A DNA stretch of 64,000 bases from Epiperipatus broadwayi (lineage: Eukaryota > Onychophora > Udeonychophora > Euonychophora > Peripatidae): positions 7,410,821-7,474,820 of the forward strand of contig JAQFVV010006203.1 of the NCBI GenBank assembly GCA_028023455.1. Direction: 5' to 3'. Within the stretch, counting starts at the first letter, position 1. Each line of letters starts with the position of its first letter. Positions 1 to 10,819 of the stretch are shown here, piece by piece. Made by a program: the position numbers and the translations under genes. Below the pieces are notes generated by a model. The model did no database searches, had not been told where the DNA came from, and saw nothing but the letters and a program-made list of their open reading frames with translations.

Positions 1-1021
1 AAATCTTAACTTATGAATGTATATATATTATTAATGTTAATTAAAATTTATACAAAATTAATCTAAATTTAAAGAGCAATGCAGAAAAACCTCTTCTTTT
101 ATGTGAAAATAGAGCCAATTTTCTTCAAACATTTACAATTAGTGGCTAATCTAGTTTTTATATAATTATATAAACAATATTTTTAATTTGTTTTAAATGA
201 AAATATAATCCTTATTGGATTGATTATTCATAATATTCAAATAGCTTACAATTTTATATAAATACATAAATGATTATATTCCTTGGAAGACATATTGTTA
301 AATATTTCTTCTGCTTAATCACTTCTAATAATAAGGCATTAGCACTAATATTGCACTAAAATTTCAAATTTTCTATGAAGTATCTATAGATCTAGATCCA
401 CACAGGAAGCATCAGAATAGCTGTTTCCACATCTTAATTATTTCAAGAATAATAATAGTATTATTTATTTGCTAGTTTGTTATTTATAATGGTAATTATA
501 AAACAAGTGGATGTATCAGACTTGGATAAATATTAGAAAAAAGACTTTTCTAATTTTCATGAAATGTATAGTGCTGAATTAAGAATAGTTAATTTCCAGA
601 CTTCACATTACTTAATCTATTTACAAATCATTAATTTCACAGAAGAAAACCAATAAAATATAAAAAATATAAGATGTTTTTTGATTATTCTATCATTATT
701 TGAATTACACTCTTCAAAAATATAATAAAAAAGGTGTAAAAGTTATATCAAATTTAAGGTCAAGCATTCATTTTATCTCATCTATATAATTTTAAATCAA
801 AACAGTCTTTATATTTATAATTCCCATGTCTGAATATATATATATATGAAAGTGTTAGTTGACTAAGACTACGAAGCTAGTCGAAAGTGCTCCTAGATGG
901 ATAAATTTTTAAAATTATACTTTATATATATTACTGTATTTATTAATATTTAATTATAAGATTACATATATATACACATTAGCACTTTATAAAAAAGACA
1001 AAATTACAATAATAATAATAC
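1..1021 (-). other. Part of the Mondo intron downstream of exon 1022-1147
   Basis: AT-rich sequence with no supported exon or coding frame. An (AT) run sits near 830-850. The splice donor of the exon ending at 1022 lies at 1016-1021 on the minus strand. I see no other feature. Confidence 0.6.
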
Positions 1022-1147
1022 CTTGCCAAAATTTTCATGAACTTGCGATATATTCAACTTTTCTTTGTAAAAAATTCTCCATTTTTTATATTCAGCACAA
1101 ACTGTGTCCAATCGTCTTTTCCAATATTTACCTTCTAATACTACAGC
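1022..1147 (-). CDS. Mondo: Mondo/MLXIP family transcription factor, internal coding exon (downstream of the three)
   Basis: On the minus strand an acceptor (TTTTTACAG) at 1148-1156 opens an exon of 126 nt, exactly 42 codons without a stop, closed by AAG/GTATT. It reads AVVLEGKYWKRRLDTVCAEY and continues KKWRIFYKEKLN. AVVLEGKYWKRR followed by a basic EYHKWR-like stretch is a signature of Mondo proteins just after the KPE that ends the preceding exon. It belongs to the N-terminal glucose-sensing half; no DNA-binding bHLH-Zip part is present in this window. Later exons, including the bHLH-Zip, should lie beyond base 1. The donor is weaker than those of the other two exons (GTATTATT rather than GTAAGT). 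Confidence 0.88.
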
Positions 1148-1156
1148 CTGTAAAAA

Positions 1157-2640
1157 TAAAAAAATAATATAAATTATTATTCAATTATCAAACAAATTCC
1201 ACATTCATAACAGCCTGGATATTGCTAATTGAAATTAGTGTTAAAACTATCTATTGAATTAAATAAAAATCAAAGTATGAAAAACAATTAACATATTAAA
1301 GAATGAATACACAGGTAAAACATCATAATCTGAAAGTCTTGGTTGTAGGGTTTTCTTTTTTTTTGGGGGGATTTGTGAATGTTTTGAATTCCAAGATTAG
1401 ATCTTTTATCATCTCAAAGTAAATACAGACTCTGCTAAATTATATAAACTAATTTTATCATTAAAAATATAGAACTATAAAATGCAATTTATATCAATAA
1501 AATAAGTTTTATGGCAGCAATTAACAAATCAAAACAATAATTAACTTTACAGATTAATTCCCTCTGTTTTTTTTTTTTAAATCCTAGTTTAAAATGCATA
1601 TCACCTTACTGTTTAGCAATTGAATGTAATCTTTTTAAAATGTAAAAGATTTTTAAAAAACTTATTCTTTCTTCTGTAATTTATTTCATCTAATAGAAAC
1701 TGGATGTAATATTTTTTAAAGATTAATTATAATATTAATCACAAATTAAATAGAGTTATCATCAGGATTAAGATAGAAAAAAATCTACCAATTCATTGAA
1801 ATTAAGCTTATTAATTTATATGTATTTATTGAATGTTTTTATTTTTTAATTTTGTTTTTAAATTTGGGTACAAGCTAATTTATTTATTGTAAATAGTTGA
1901 AGAACATTTTTAAAATTCTATTTGGATAATAAAAGTTTTTAAATTTACAGTATTTTGTCTAAAAGTATATATATATATTTATAGATATGTGCATGCATTC
2001 TAAAGATAGCAATTATTTTAATAGGGTGCTCACAATCACTTCTAATTCAAAAATGCCAAAACAAAAAAATTGTAAATATATTATATAACAATTTTCTTTC
2101 TTTCTTTCTACACATATATAAATAGATGAGCATGTGTGTAAATATTTAAAGTGTTACAAAAATACAATCAATACTCAAAAACTAAATACTAAATTATTAA
2201 GATGTGATACAGCAATTATAATTTCTTATCAATTTTATGTGAAGCCTTAATATAATTTCCTTGAATTTTCATTTGTGTTGTATAGCAGAACTAAGTCTTA
2301 CTCCACAATTGTCCTAGCTTGCATTTAATATTTGTATTAACATTACAGAAATTCACTCTGTATCACTCTATTCTAATTATCTACACAAGTATGACTAACC
2401 AATGGAAACTAGATGGTATTGCTAACCATCACACAAACTAGTTTGTAAATGCATGCTTAAACATATACTAGTAGATGTCATTACTATCCATTTTTATGCC
2501 ATTTTTTTATTGAACATAAAAGCCACAATCTTATGTAAATAGAATTAATTGTTATATGTCTAGAAAAATTCAAACTTTATTTAAACGTTTCAAATACTTT
2601 CATCTGTTAGTAATAGAACATACATTACAATATAACAAGA
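1157..2640. other. Intronic AT-rich stretch, nothing recognised
   Basis: Homopolymer A/T runs, an (AT) run near 1965-1980 and TTTC repeats near 2095-2110. No coding similarity and no clear inverted or tandem structure seen. Confidence 0.5.
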
Positions 2641-2649
2641 TTTTGAGTA

Positions 2650-2822
2650 GTAGTATTCTTTTCTTCAACTGCTTCTAGCCTGACCAGTGACAGAATTAGC
2701 ATGGGAATAGTCTAAAATCCAGTTACTAAGAATATCACCACAAATTCAATATTTCCAGGTTTGTTTCTCATACTACTATTATCACTGATCAGGCTAATAA
2801 CATTTGAAGAAGAGAGAAGAAT
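2650..2822. repeat. Short fold-back repeat related to a second copy at 36.95-37.1 kb
   Basis: The left arm (about 2656-2712) contains CCTGACCAGTGACAGAATTA followed by GCATGGGAATAG. The reverse complement of the right arm (about 2765-2822) reads TCTTCTTCAAATG then CCTGATCAGTGATAATAGTA. The arms are imperfect inverted copies around a spacer of about 50 bp. The left-arm sequence recurs near 37020-37045, so it is a dispersed family, probably a non-autonomous DNA element. No coding capacity. Confidence 0.6.
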
Positions 2823-3252
2823 AAATCATTAAAAACATTGTTGACTGTATTTGAAAAGTTTAAATAATGTTTGAATTTTTCTAGAGACAACAGTTAATTC
2901 TAGTTAATAAAAATAGTCCAATATATAATTACAAGTAATGCCATTATTACAAAATTTCAGACAAATGTTAATAATCTAAACATATAAAACTGAAAGTAAT
3001 TTCAATCTTTAAATTTTAAAATTTCTGATTTGACTTAATAAAAATAATTAATAAACTTATTCTACAAATAATTTCAATCAATTATTATTCAATTTGGAAT
3101 TATTTAATATGGTATGAAACTAGTATACATACATATGCTGAATGTATTTCAATCTATACTGCAAGATAATGCATGTATTGAAATTCATGGCAATATTCTT
3201 CTAAGTGAATACCTATATAAATGATAACTATTTGTGTATACAAATATACATA

Positions 3253-4505
3253 TTCCGGGGCCGGAAAAGGGGCCCTCGGCAAGGGGGGGGTAACGGTGGC
3301 CCAGGGTGGGGGGGGGGGTGGTCTCTGTTCGTTTGTGCGTCAGGTTTTCTTTTTGCTTTGTTATCGGAATTTGGTTTTTCTTTGGTTTGTGAGGCGCCTT
3401 TGGAGGCGGGGGGTTGCTTTTTTTTTTGGTATTTAGTCTTTTTTTTGGCGTTCGCCCCTCGGGCTTTAAGGTTCGTATCGTTTGCTTTCTTTTTTTTCTT
3501 TTGAAAAGGGGCCAGTTGAAAAGCGGTTCCGTTTAAAGAAATTTCCGGTCGGGGGCTTAGATGGGGAAAACATTCGTCTCGCAGGAAGGCGTTGTGGCCG
3601 CTTTTTTTTCGTGGGTTTGGTATGGCGGGGCTCCGTAGGGTGGTTTTTGCGGGCTTCGGAAAGAGGGGGGGGGAACGTGCGGGGGGGCTTTCCCTTGGGG
3701 GGGGTTGTGGGTTTGGGGGGCGTGTTTCATATGGCTTTTGGGGGGAAGCTTTCGGGGGGGGGGGGTGGGGGTGGGGTTGGGCCGTTCCGTTTTGGGGTTC
3801 TGGGGGGGTGGGGGGGGCGTCTGAGGGGGGGGGGGGGGGGGCGGGGCTTTCGGAGAAGTAATATATTATAATCTTTAGAGTCGTGTTTAAAGGGAAGTAA
3901 GGGTGTTTCGTATATTTTTTTTGTTATTCATTTGAAGAGAGGGGAGGGGTTTTCCTATGGGTCGAAGTGTTGTATCAAGGTGGAAAGCTGTTAAATTATA
4001 TATTTTCTGTCGTTGGGTTTTGGGAAAAGGGTTTTGGCAATCTTGTATTATAGTTTTTATGTTTTTTATAGATTTTTGTGGAATTGAAACGTTTTTTTGG
4101 AATCTTTCCCAACGTTTGGTTGCTAGTTTTAAGTGAAGTTTTATAAATATATAAATTATTGTGTTTATGGATATGGAAGGAAATTTTTATATTGTGAGAT
4201 TTGGATAAAATGTATATTAAATTATGTTGTTATTAAATATATTATTTGTTAAATATTTATATTGATATGTGGTGAGATGGAATTTAAATAAGATAAATTT
4301 TTATGAGATTATTATGCCAATATGATTTTTTGGAGATTTTTTTTTAATATTTTTATTATGTATATTATATGAGAGTTGAATGTTTTATATAAAATATTGA
4401 GTTTAATTAATGAATTTTTTTTTTATTGATTTTTTGAAAGAGAAGTGTGAGAAGAATGATTTAATTTTAAATTTTTTATTATTATTTTTGTTTTGTTTTT
4501 TAGGG
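3253..4505. other. Strongly G/T-skewed block with long G and T runs
   Basis: The surrounding AT-rich DNA gives way abruptly near 3255 to plus-strand sequence made mostly of G and T. There are many G runs of 6-13 (dense at 3285-3320 and 3660-3845) and T runs. From about 3890 to 4500 it grades into T/G sequence almost lacking C. Open frames here, of up to 129 codons, are glycine-rich low-complexity translations and I do not take them as genes. The edges carry imperfect inverted sequence: GTGTATACAAATATACATAT at about 3234-3253 against ATATATATGTATACACAC at about 4508-4525. It could be a degenerate repeat, a G-quadruplex or R-loop-prone tract, or an assembly or sequencing artefact; composition alone cannot decide. 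Confidence 0.6.
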
Positions 4506-4529
4506 GTATATATATGTATACACACATCC

Positions 4530-5035
4530 ATTAGATCAATGTATTTCTTCAGAAGAGCAACAGACTTTTTTTGTTTGATAATACAGATAATTTAATCTAA
4601 CAATTTTATCAAGGCCATTGGTAGTAGAACATGTCCTTTACATATATTTACCTTTCTATCTACACAGACTCAGGTTATACTGATAGTAATAAATTTCCAT
4701 AGAGATAACTTGGATAAAGTATTGACTCACACCTATGCAAGTAAACATATGCTCAGTATGTAAAAAGTTCTATAAGCACACACACACATATGTTATAGAA
4801 AGATTTTCACATGAGTAGTAGTATTATATACTCAATGTGGGTTACTTTCTGTTCTGACTTTTATATAAATCTTTAAATTAAAAAAAAAAAGAATTTAACT
4901 ATCCAAAATTCATGTGTATAATGAGATAGCAAGATTTATTGAGGAGATAATTACCCACTAAAACAAACATTTACTCTCAATTTAACTTTTTATTAAAATT
5001 GGAAAAGAATAAAAATCCTTATGCTGCTCTTCCAC
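4530..5035. other. Intronic stretch, nothing recognised
   Basis: AT-rich, with a short (CA) run near 4778-4790. No gene, RNA or repeat structure that I can support. Confidence 0.5.
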
Positions 5036-5040
5036 AAAAC

Positions 5041-5178
5041 AATAATCGGAAAATAATAATAAATTCTTTACAACAGCTATTACAATCAATAATAATTAAA
5101 AACGCTTTTAATGTATAAAATTATTATTGATTATATATAGCTGTTTTAAAGAATTTATTATTATTTTCTGATTATTAT
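5041..5178. repeat. Small palindromic fold-back element
   Basis: The left arm (5041-5098) starts AATAATCGGAAAATAATAAT. The right arm (5119-5178) is its imperfect reverse complement and ends in TTTTCTGATTATTA. The shared core AATTCTTTA..CAGCTAT..AATCAATAAT is visible in both arms. The loop is about 20 bp. This size and shape are typical of a MITE-like hairpin. No target duplication assigned. Confidence 0.6.
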
Positions 5179-5179
5179 T

Positions 5180-6115
5180 TTTTATTAAATATTCTGATAT
5201 ATTATTTATTTTACCTATCCCATAATAATGAATATTTTGATTAACCAAAATGTTCTTTTTATAAACAAGTATTATTTTCCTAACAGGCTAAATAAGATAA
5301 AAATCAGCACAATATATATTAACAAGCTGAATAATATATGTTAGTATTAGTAATATATGAATTATTTTTTAAAAATCACGCATTTATAGTTTTTTGATCA
5401 AGATACAAATACAACTTTAAAAAAATCAAATATTAATCAATAACAATTCAATTTTTTTCAAATAAAATTAATTATTGATTTGAGAAGAACAAATGTTGCA
5501 ATTCATTCTCTCTATTTGGTTGTACACTTATTTCTAAACCTTAATATAAAATGTTAATACATGATTATAGAATCAAAATAGCATATAATTTTATATAGAA
5601 TGTAATGTTATCCAGTTTTGACTCTATACCATGTTATATCTTATGTAGTTGTTTTTTTTTTTTTTTTGAGATCAGTAGTAATTATTACTTACCCAAATCA
5701 TATGTTGATAGTTCCATAAAGGGATAAAAAAATTAAAACTGCATTAACTTAATTGTACACAATCTCACCATAATTTGTAGAATTTAATATTCTATATTTA
5801 TTGTCATTCATCACAATTCAATTTGTCCAGATTATTAAATGCACTATCACAAAGCATGGATATTAATTTCACTCTCAAATAACCCCTTCTATTTTGGCAA
5901 CAGATAGATATGAAGATTACCACAATCCATCCCTCCCATTATGACAGTCTATAAATTAAACAATTTATTTTTCATTCTGAACATGGTCACATCTTTTCTG
6001 TAATAATAATTATCAACAAATTATTTTTTCTTTTATTACTTATGACGTTTTTACTTATGTTAGTCTACTGCATTTTAAAAAATATTCTAGTTTTAATTAT
6101 TGTCGATAACATTAA
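5180..6115. other. Intronic stretch, nothing recognised
   Basis: AT-rich, with a T run at about 5652-5667. No supported coding or repeat structure. Confidence 0.45.
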
Positions 6116-6120
6116 TATTC

Positions 6121-7188
6121 AGGCAGGATTGGTGTTAAACCACCAAACATCACATGATCACTATCTCATACTAGCACATAATTGTTATTAAACAAGGCAA
6201 AACTCTCTCCATATAGTAGTGCCACCCTGTGCCAATCAGAGTAATCAATGGATGCCAGAAGGCTTGTGCATAAAATCCCTATCTAATGCCTACTCATCTA
6301 ATATCCCCAGACTAGTTTCTGGCTTGTGGCCATCATCAGTGAGGAGCCTTGGATCTGAGAGCACTGTACCTGGATCTTAGGATCTAATGCAACCCTCCAG
6401 CAAACACCTTTTATCTCCACTTAACTACAAAACTATGAGAATAAAATTGAAAACACAATATTTTCAATCTAAGTTCAATAGCTTATATAGTCATATGGGT
6501 CTGAACTCAATTCAGTACCCATACATTTTGGTGGCTTTGGCTCTTTATCAACCATAGCTACCACTATCCTATTAGGCAGGATTGGTGTTAAACCACCAAA
6601 CATCACATGATAACTATCTCACACTAGCACATACTTGTTATTAAACAAGGCAAAACTCTCTCCATACAGTAGTGCCACCCTGTGCCAATCAGAGTAATCA
6701 ATGGATGCCAGAAGGCTTGTGCATAAAATCCCTATCCAATGCCTACTCATCCAATATCCCCAGACTAGTTTCTGGCTTGTGGCCATCATCAGTGAGGAGC
6801 CTTGGGTAGTGATGGCTATGGTTGATAAAGAGCCAAAGCCACCAAAATGTATGAATACTGAATTGGGTTCAGACCCGTATGACTATATAAGCTATTGAGC
6901 TTAGATTGAAAATATTGTTGTTTTCAATTTCATTCTCATAGTTTTGTAGTTAAGTGGAGATAAAAGGTGGTTGCTGGAGGGCTGCATTAGATCCTAAGAT
7001 CTAGGTGCAGTGCTCTCAGATCCAAGACTCCTCACTGATGATGGCCACAAGCCAGAAACTAGTCTGGGGATATTGGATGAGTAGGCATTAGATAGAGATT
7101 TTATGCACAAGCCTTCTGGCATCCATTGATTACTCTGATTGGCACAGGATGGCACTACTGTATGGAGAGAATTTTGCCTTGTTTAATT
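6121..7188. repeat. Composite repeat: direct plus inverted copies (A-B-A-b-a)
   Basis: Unit A (6121-6350, starting AGGCAGGATTGGTGTTAAAC) is followed by unit B (6351-6573, with GGATCTGAGAGCACTG near its start). A second near-identical A copy runs 6574-6806, followed by B inverted (6806-7023) and A inverted (7024-7188, truncated at its outer end). The first A-B pairs with the final b-a as a fold-back with arms of about 400 bp, and the middle A forms the loop. The copies differ at only a few bases by eye, so the rearrangement is fairly recent. A 65-codon open frame at 6701-6898 spans the A/b junction and is not credible as a gene. This is probably a non-autonomous DNA element with a duplicated end. 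Confidence 0.75.
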
Positions 7189-7199
7189 AATATTTAATG

Positions 7200-8000
7200 A
7201 CAAACACTTTAAAAGCACCTAAACTAAAACTAAAGAAAAAAGAGATGCATCTTGATTTTCAAAATTACAGAAAATTAAATGCATATAATCAAAATTAATT
7301 TAACCCTACTTTCAATTTAATAATCAAAAATTTAACGTTTACGATTTTATCTTTTCATTTGGCCACTTCAAATTTGATTTTTCAAAATAAAATTATATAT
7401 ACCTTATTATATAGATGAATTTTGAGCACATTGATGTGAAGTCTTTTAAAATACAAAGACATCAGATTGTTAATAAGTCTTAAAAAAACTGTTTCATCAC
7501 AATAAAATTCTATACATATGGTAACAGACCATTTTACTAAAATCTCATTTTTTTTCTTCAGGAATATGCCCATATTAATTGCTAGTCAATTCTTAAAAAA
7601 TGAAGATAAATGCACTTTTTTTTAAATCAATATTTTGAATATTAACGGATAAGTAACATTGATAAAAAATGTATAAACTTCATTATTGTTTTTTGATTAA
7701 TTAACACAGTTAAAAATAAAAAAATATTACTGGATAGAATATTGTACATTGTTCTCCAAAGCTAGTTTTAAACTAATCTTTTATCTGTAAAAACTTTCCT
7801 TTAATACAAGACTATCTAATCTTAAATAATCGAAGGGATATATTAAAATATATATATATCCAAGGGCCATATTCTTATATAAAATTATTGGAGAATCGTA
7901 TCCTTAGTAAATTTACCAGGGATTTCCAAAAATTCCATAAAAAAGAGAAGTTGTAGTTTTATAAAAGTTTTTATTAAAACAGCAGACAAAACCAAACAAT
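7200..8000. other. Intronic stretch, nothing recognised
   Basis: AT-rich with homopolymer runs. A 63-codon minus-strand frame at 7382-7573 has no recognisable motif and AT-driven composition. Confidence 0.45.
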
Positions 8001-8002
8001 AG

Positions 8003-8262
8003 TTCATAATATAAAATTTTAGTGAAAGCTTTGTGATAGCTTGGTTTCAAATTTATTATTTTATTTTTTCACTTGAAGAAAAATCAAAACCTCTAGGTGG
8101 TCAAGGTTGGAAACAGTAGACAAGGTACAAAAACTGTTTATAATATATCATTTTAGTGAGAACTTTGTGATATTTCGGCTTCAAATTGTTATTTTTTCAT
8201 TCAAATAAATCAAAACCTCTAAGCAGGCTACACAAATCTTCAGTGGTGTATGTAGCCTGCAG
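8003..8262. repeat. Two-copy tandem repeat followed by a hairpin
   Basis: A unit containing TTTTAGTGAAAGCTTTGTGA (about 8015) recurs as TTTTAGTGAGAACTTTGTGA (about 8150). Both are followed by a CTTCAAAT-type tract and then AAATCAAAACCTCTA, with a period of about 132 bp. Immediately after, GCAGGCTACA (8223-8232) pairs with TGTAGCCTGC (8251-8260) in a perfect 10-bp stem. Likely part of a decayed mobile element; family unknown. Confidence 0.5.
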
Positions 8263-8649
8263 GCCATGTTTTGGATAGTTTTGTTTTAATACCCATTATA
8301 TATGTGCTTATAACTTAATAATAAAGATGTTTTATTCTATATTTATCCTGTTGGCTCATAATATGGATTCAAATATGAAATGAAGTTAGGAATTTTTGAG
8401 AGGGCATATAGTATATGGCCACTAGCAAACTATCCAAAAATAGCTAGATATTCTTTAAATGACTATTTGACTATTCTTAGCTTTAAAACCCCCCACCTCC
8501 ATAATAGTTTTATTACTTGGTAGTTAATAAGGAATTTGAGTACCAGTGACATAGCTAGAGTGGTGACAATGGATTTTGAATTTCAGAATTCATTACTCTA
8601 TTGCTGCACTAAATCAAGAAGAACATACAAACCAATCTCAATTGATTAG

Positions 8650-9400
8650 ATGAATTTTAATGTGTTAACCCTAAAAAATATGAACAATTACAATAACAAT
8701 ATGATACAACTTTACCTATTGGCGGATGTTAAAAAGACTAAAGTAATGTTAAATGGATTTTCTCAAAATATGAAAGTAAAGATTGATTATGATGAGTTAG
8801 AAGAAGTTAACAGCTACAAATACCTTGGTCATAATGTATAAAATTAATCATAGAATTAAACTTGGTTGGAGTGTTTTTGGTAGAAATAATTTGATACTAA
8901 AAATAAATATGCCTATGTGTTTGAAAAGGAAGGTTTTTGATAAATGTTTTTTTACCAGCTCTTATTTATGGATCTGAGACTTGAATACTTAATAGAAGAG
9001 CAATACAGAGACTTCAGACCACTCAAAGAAGTATGGAGAAATGCATGTTGGGAATAACAAAAGGAGATTGAAAACACAATATAAGGGTAAGAGAACAAAC
9101 AGGTGCTACTGATCTCATTAAAAAAATTAAAAGACTGAAGTGGAGTTGGGATGGACATATTGCTAAAAGAGATGATAATAGATGGACAATTGAAAACTTA
9201 AACTGGATTTCAAGAGATTGTAAAAGACCCAAAAAGAGAACACATGTGAGATGGATGGATGAAATAAGAAAGTGTGCAGGGATGATGTGGAGAAGAGAAA
9301 CTAAAGATTGGAGAAGATGGATTGAACTTGGAGAGACCTTCATCCTGCAGTGGATTGATAATGGTTGATGATGATTGTTGGATGGTATAAATGTCATATA
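8650..9400 (+). pseudogene. RTE/BovB-like non-LTR retrotransposon, reverse transcriptase C-terminal remnant
   Basis: The plus-strand frames match, piece by piece, the C-terminal end of RTE-type endonuclease-reverse transcriptase proteins. First comes KKTKVMLNGF then EEVNSYKYLGHNV (8731-8838), corresponding to the family's N-x-KKTKVM and Y-x-YLG motifs. After a frameshift follow INHRIKLGWSVFGR and MCLKRKVFDKC (8844-8950). Further stops and shifts precede KLKRLKWSWDGHI-like and RWMDEIRK-like pieces (9115-9270). The remnant ends in WIDNG and a GATGATGATTGTTGG tail, as expected for the 3' end of such elements. At least three frame disruptions make it non-functional. The 5' endonuclease part is absent. 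Antisense open frames at 8952-9397 are shadows. Confidence 0.75.
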
Positions 9401-9404
9401 CCTA

Positions 9405-10605
9405 TAAATAATGAGTTTATAATTTATCTTTTTAATTAAAGATTATGATAAAAAGAGAAAAAGAATAACAATAGAATAAAAGATTATAAAACATTTCATA
9501 ACTGTAATATAAATGGCATCTGATTAAAGGCTGTTAAAATTATGACTGTGGTAGGGATTTCTTTTTCTATTATTCACCTTCATTATAAATGTTTTTTTTT
9601 TTTTATTGTGCAAAATTTATTTCATAAAAATACAAATTTTCGATAAATTCTAGCTTTACAAATGACTTTTTCTTGATATAAATTTAATTACTTAATAAAA
9701 TCTTTCAACCAAAGTACAATATATTATTCAAATCAGATATCTATCACAAATTATCTATTTTCCTTATATTTATTATGCACAATTCTGGTTTTATAACTAA
9801 AACATACTTATCAATGCAGAAGAACTTTATGTTCAATTACTTTGATATAAACAATGACAAAAGTGAAATATATATTTACAAATATACTAATCTAATAATC
9901 CAAAAAATATTTTTTTTAAAAAAAGGGAAAGGAAGAAGTACAATCTTAATTTTGATATTTATGTTTAAAATTATTATCATGATTTCATTTGTGAAAATAA
10001 AAATCTATGATTTATAATTATATGCCAATTAAAATTTACCCTTCAAATTACTGAGATTTAATTATAAATTTGTTTAAAATTATTTTCTTCAATAGTCTAG
10101 GATAAATAACAGAAAACAATTAAGTTTTATAATGTAACATTATTTTATTTCACTATAATTTGTTCAAAAATAAACATATTTCTTATACAAGTTTTTTTAA
10201 ATCAATGCATCCTACACCTTACCTCCATCATATTATAAATTTGCATCTAACATTGTAAAAACTGAAACTATCATCTTTCATCATGCACGTACTTAAAAAA
10301 TAATCTTTATTATTTAGATAAGCTAGCAACATCAGAAACCTGAATCTTCATGGCCATGCTTGATATTTTTCCATTATATCACTCTCACATGAGGTAAGGA
10401 TTGGTTTCTATCATTTTTAAAACTTTGCAGAAGAGTGAATAACCATTGCAATGCAAAGGCATTTCAATTTTTTTGTTTTCACCAATGCATCTCAACATAT
10501 ATATATACACATTAATATTTTAATGAGCATGTAAATAATTTTATAGTTTATCAAATATGTAACACTAAGAATATAAACCTATTCACAAACCAAGCAAATC
10601 TGAAT
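9405..10605. other. Intronic stretch, nothing recognised
   Basis: AT-rich. An 80-codon plus frame at 9775-10017 is made mainly of Ile, Lys, Asn, Phe and Tyr and has no motif. A short (AT) run lies near 10497-10505. Confidence 0.45.
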
Positions 10606-10611
10606 ATATTA

Positions 10612-10801
10612 CTAAGATAATTCATAAGCTAGATCCCCAAAGAATCGCTGAAATAAACTTGTAAAACATCTATTTTTTGTGCTATTCATACCAATGTATT
10701 TTTTCAGATAAAATACATTGGCATTGATATAACAAAAAATGGGCCTTATTTACAAATTCATATGAATGATTCTCTGACATTCTAGCTTGTGAATTATCTT
10801 A
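10612..10801. repeat. Fold-back element with about 92-bp arms and a 6-bp loop
   Basis: The left arm (10612-10703) begins CTAAGATAATTCATAAGCTA and ends ACCAATGTATTTT. The right arm (10710-10801) begins AAAATACATTGGCAT and ends GCTTGTGAATTATCTTA. The arms are imperfect reverse complements separated by only about 6 bases. The near-zero loop suggests a cruciform-prone palindrome. No coding content. Confidence 0.7.
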
Positions 10802-10819
10802 ATAACATATTGGGATTTG

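Noticed and set aside
3205-3871. Open frames of 71-129 codons in the G-rich block
   Set aside because: Glycine-rich low-complexity translations produced by G runs; overlapping frames are equally open and no motif is present.
6701-6898. 65-codon plus-strand frame
   Set aside because: Spans the junction of a direct and an inverted repeat copy; no family resemblance.
8952-9397. Two minus-strand frames of 68 and 124 codons
   Set aside because: Antisense shadows of the RTE-like reverse transcriptase remnant that reads on the plus strand.
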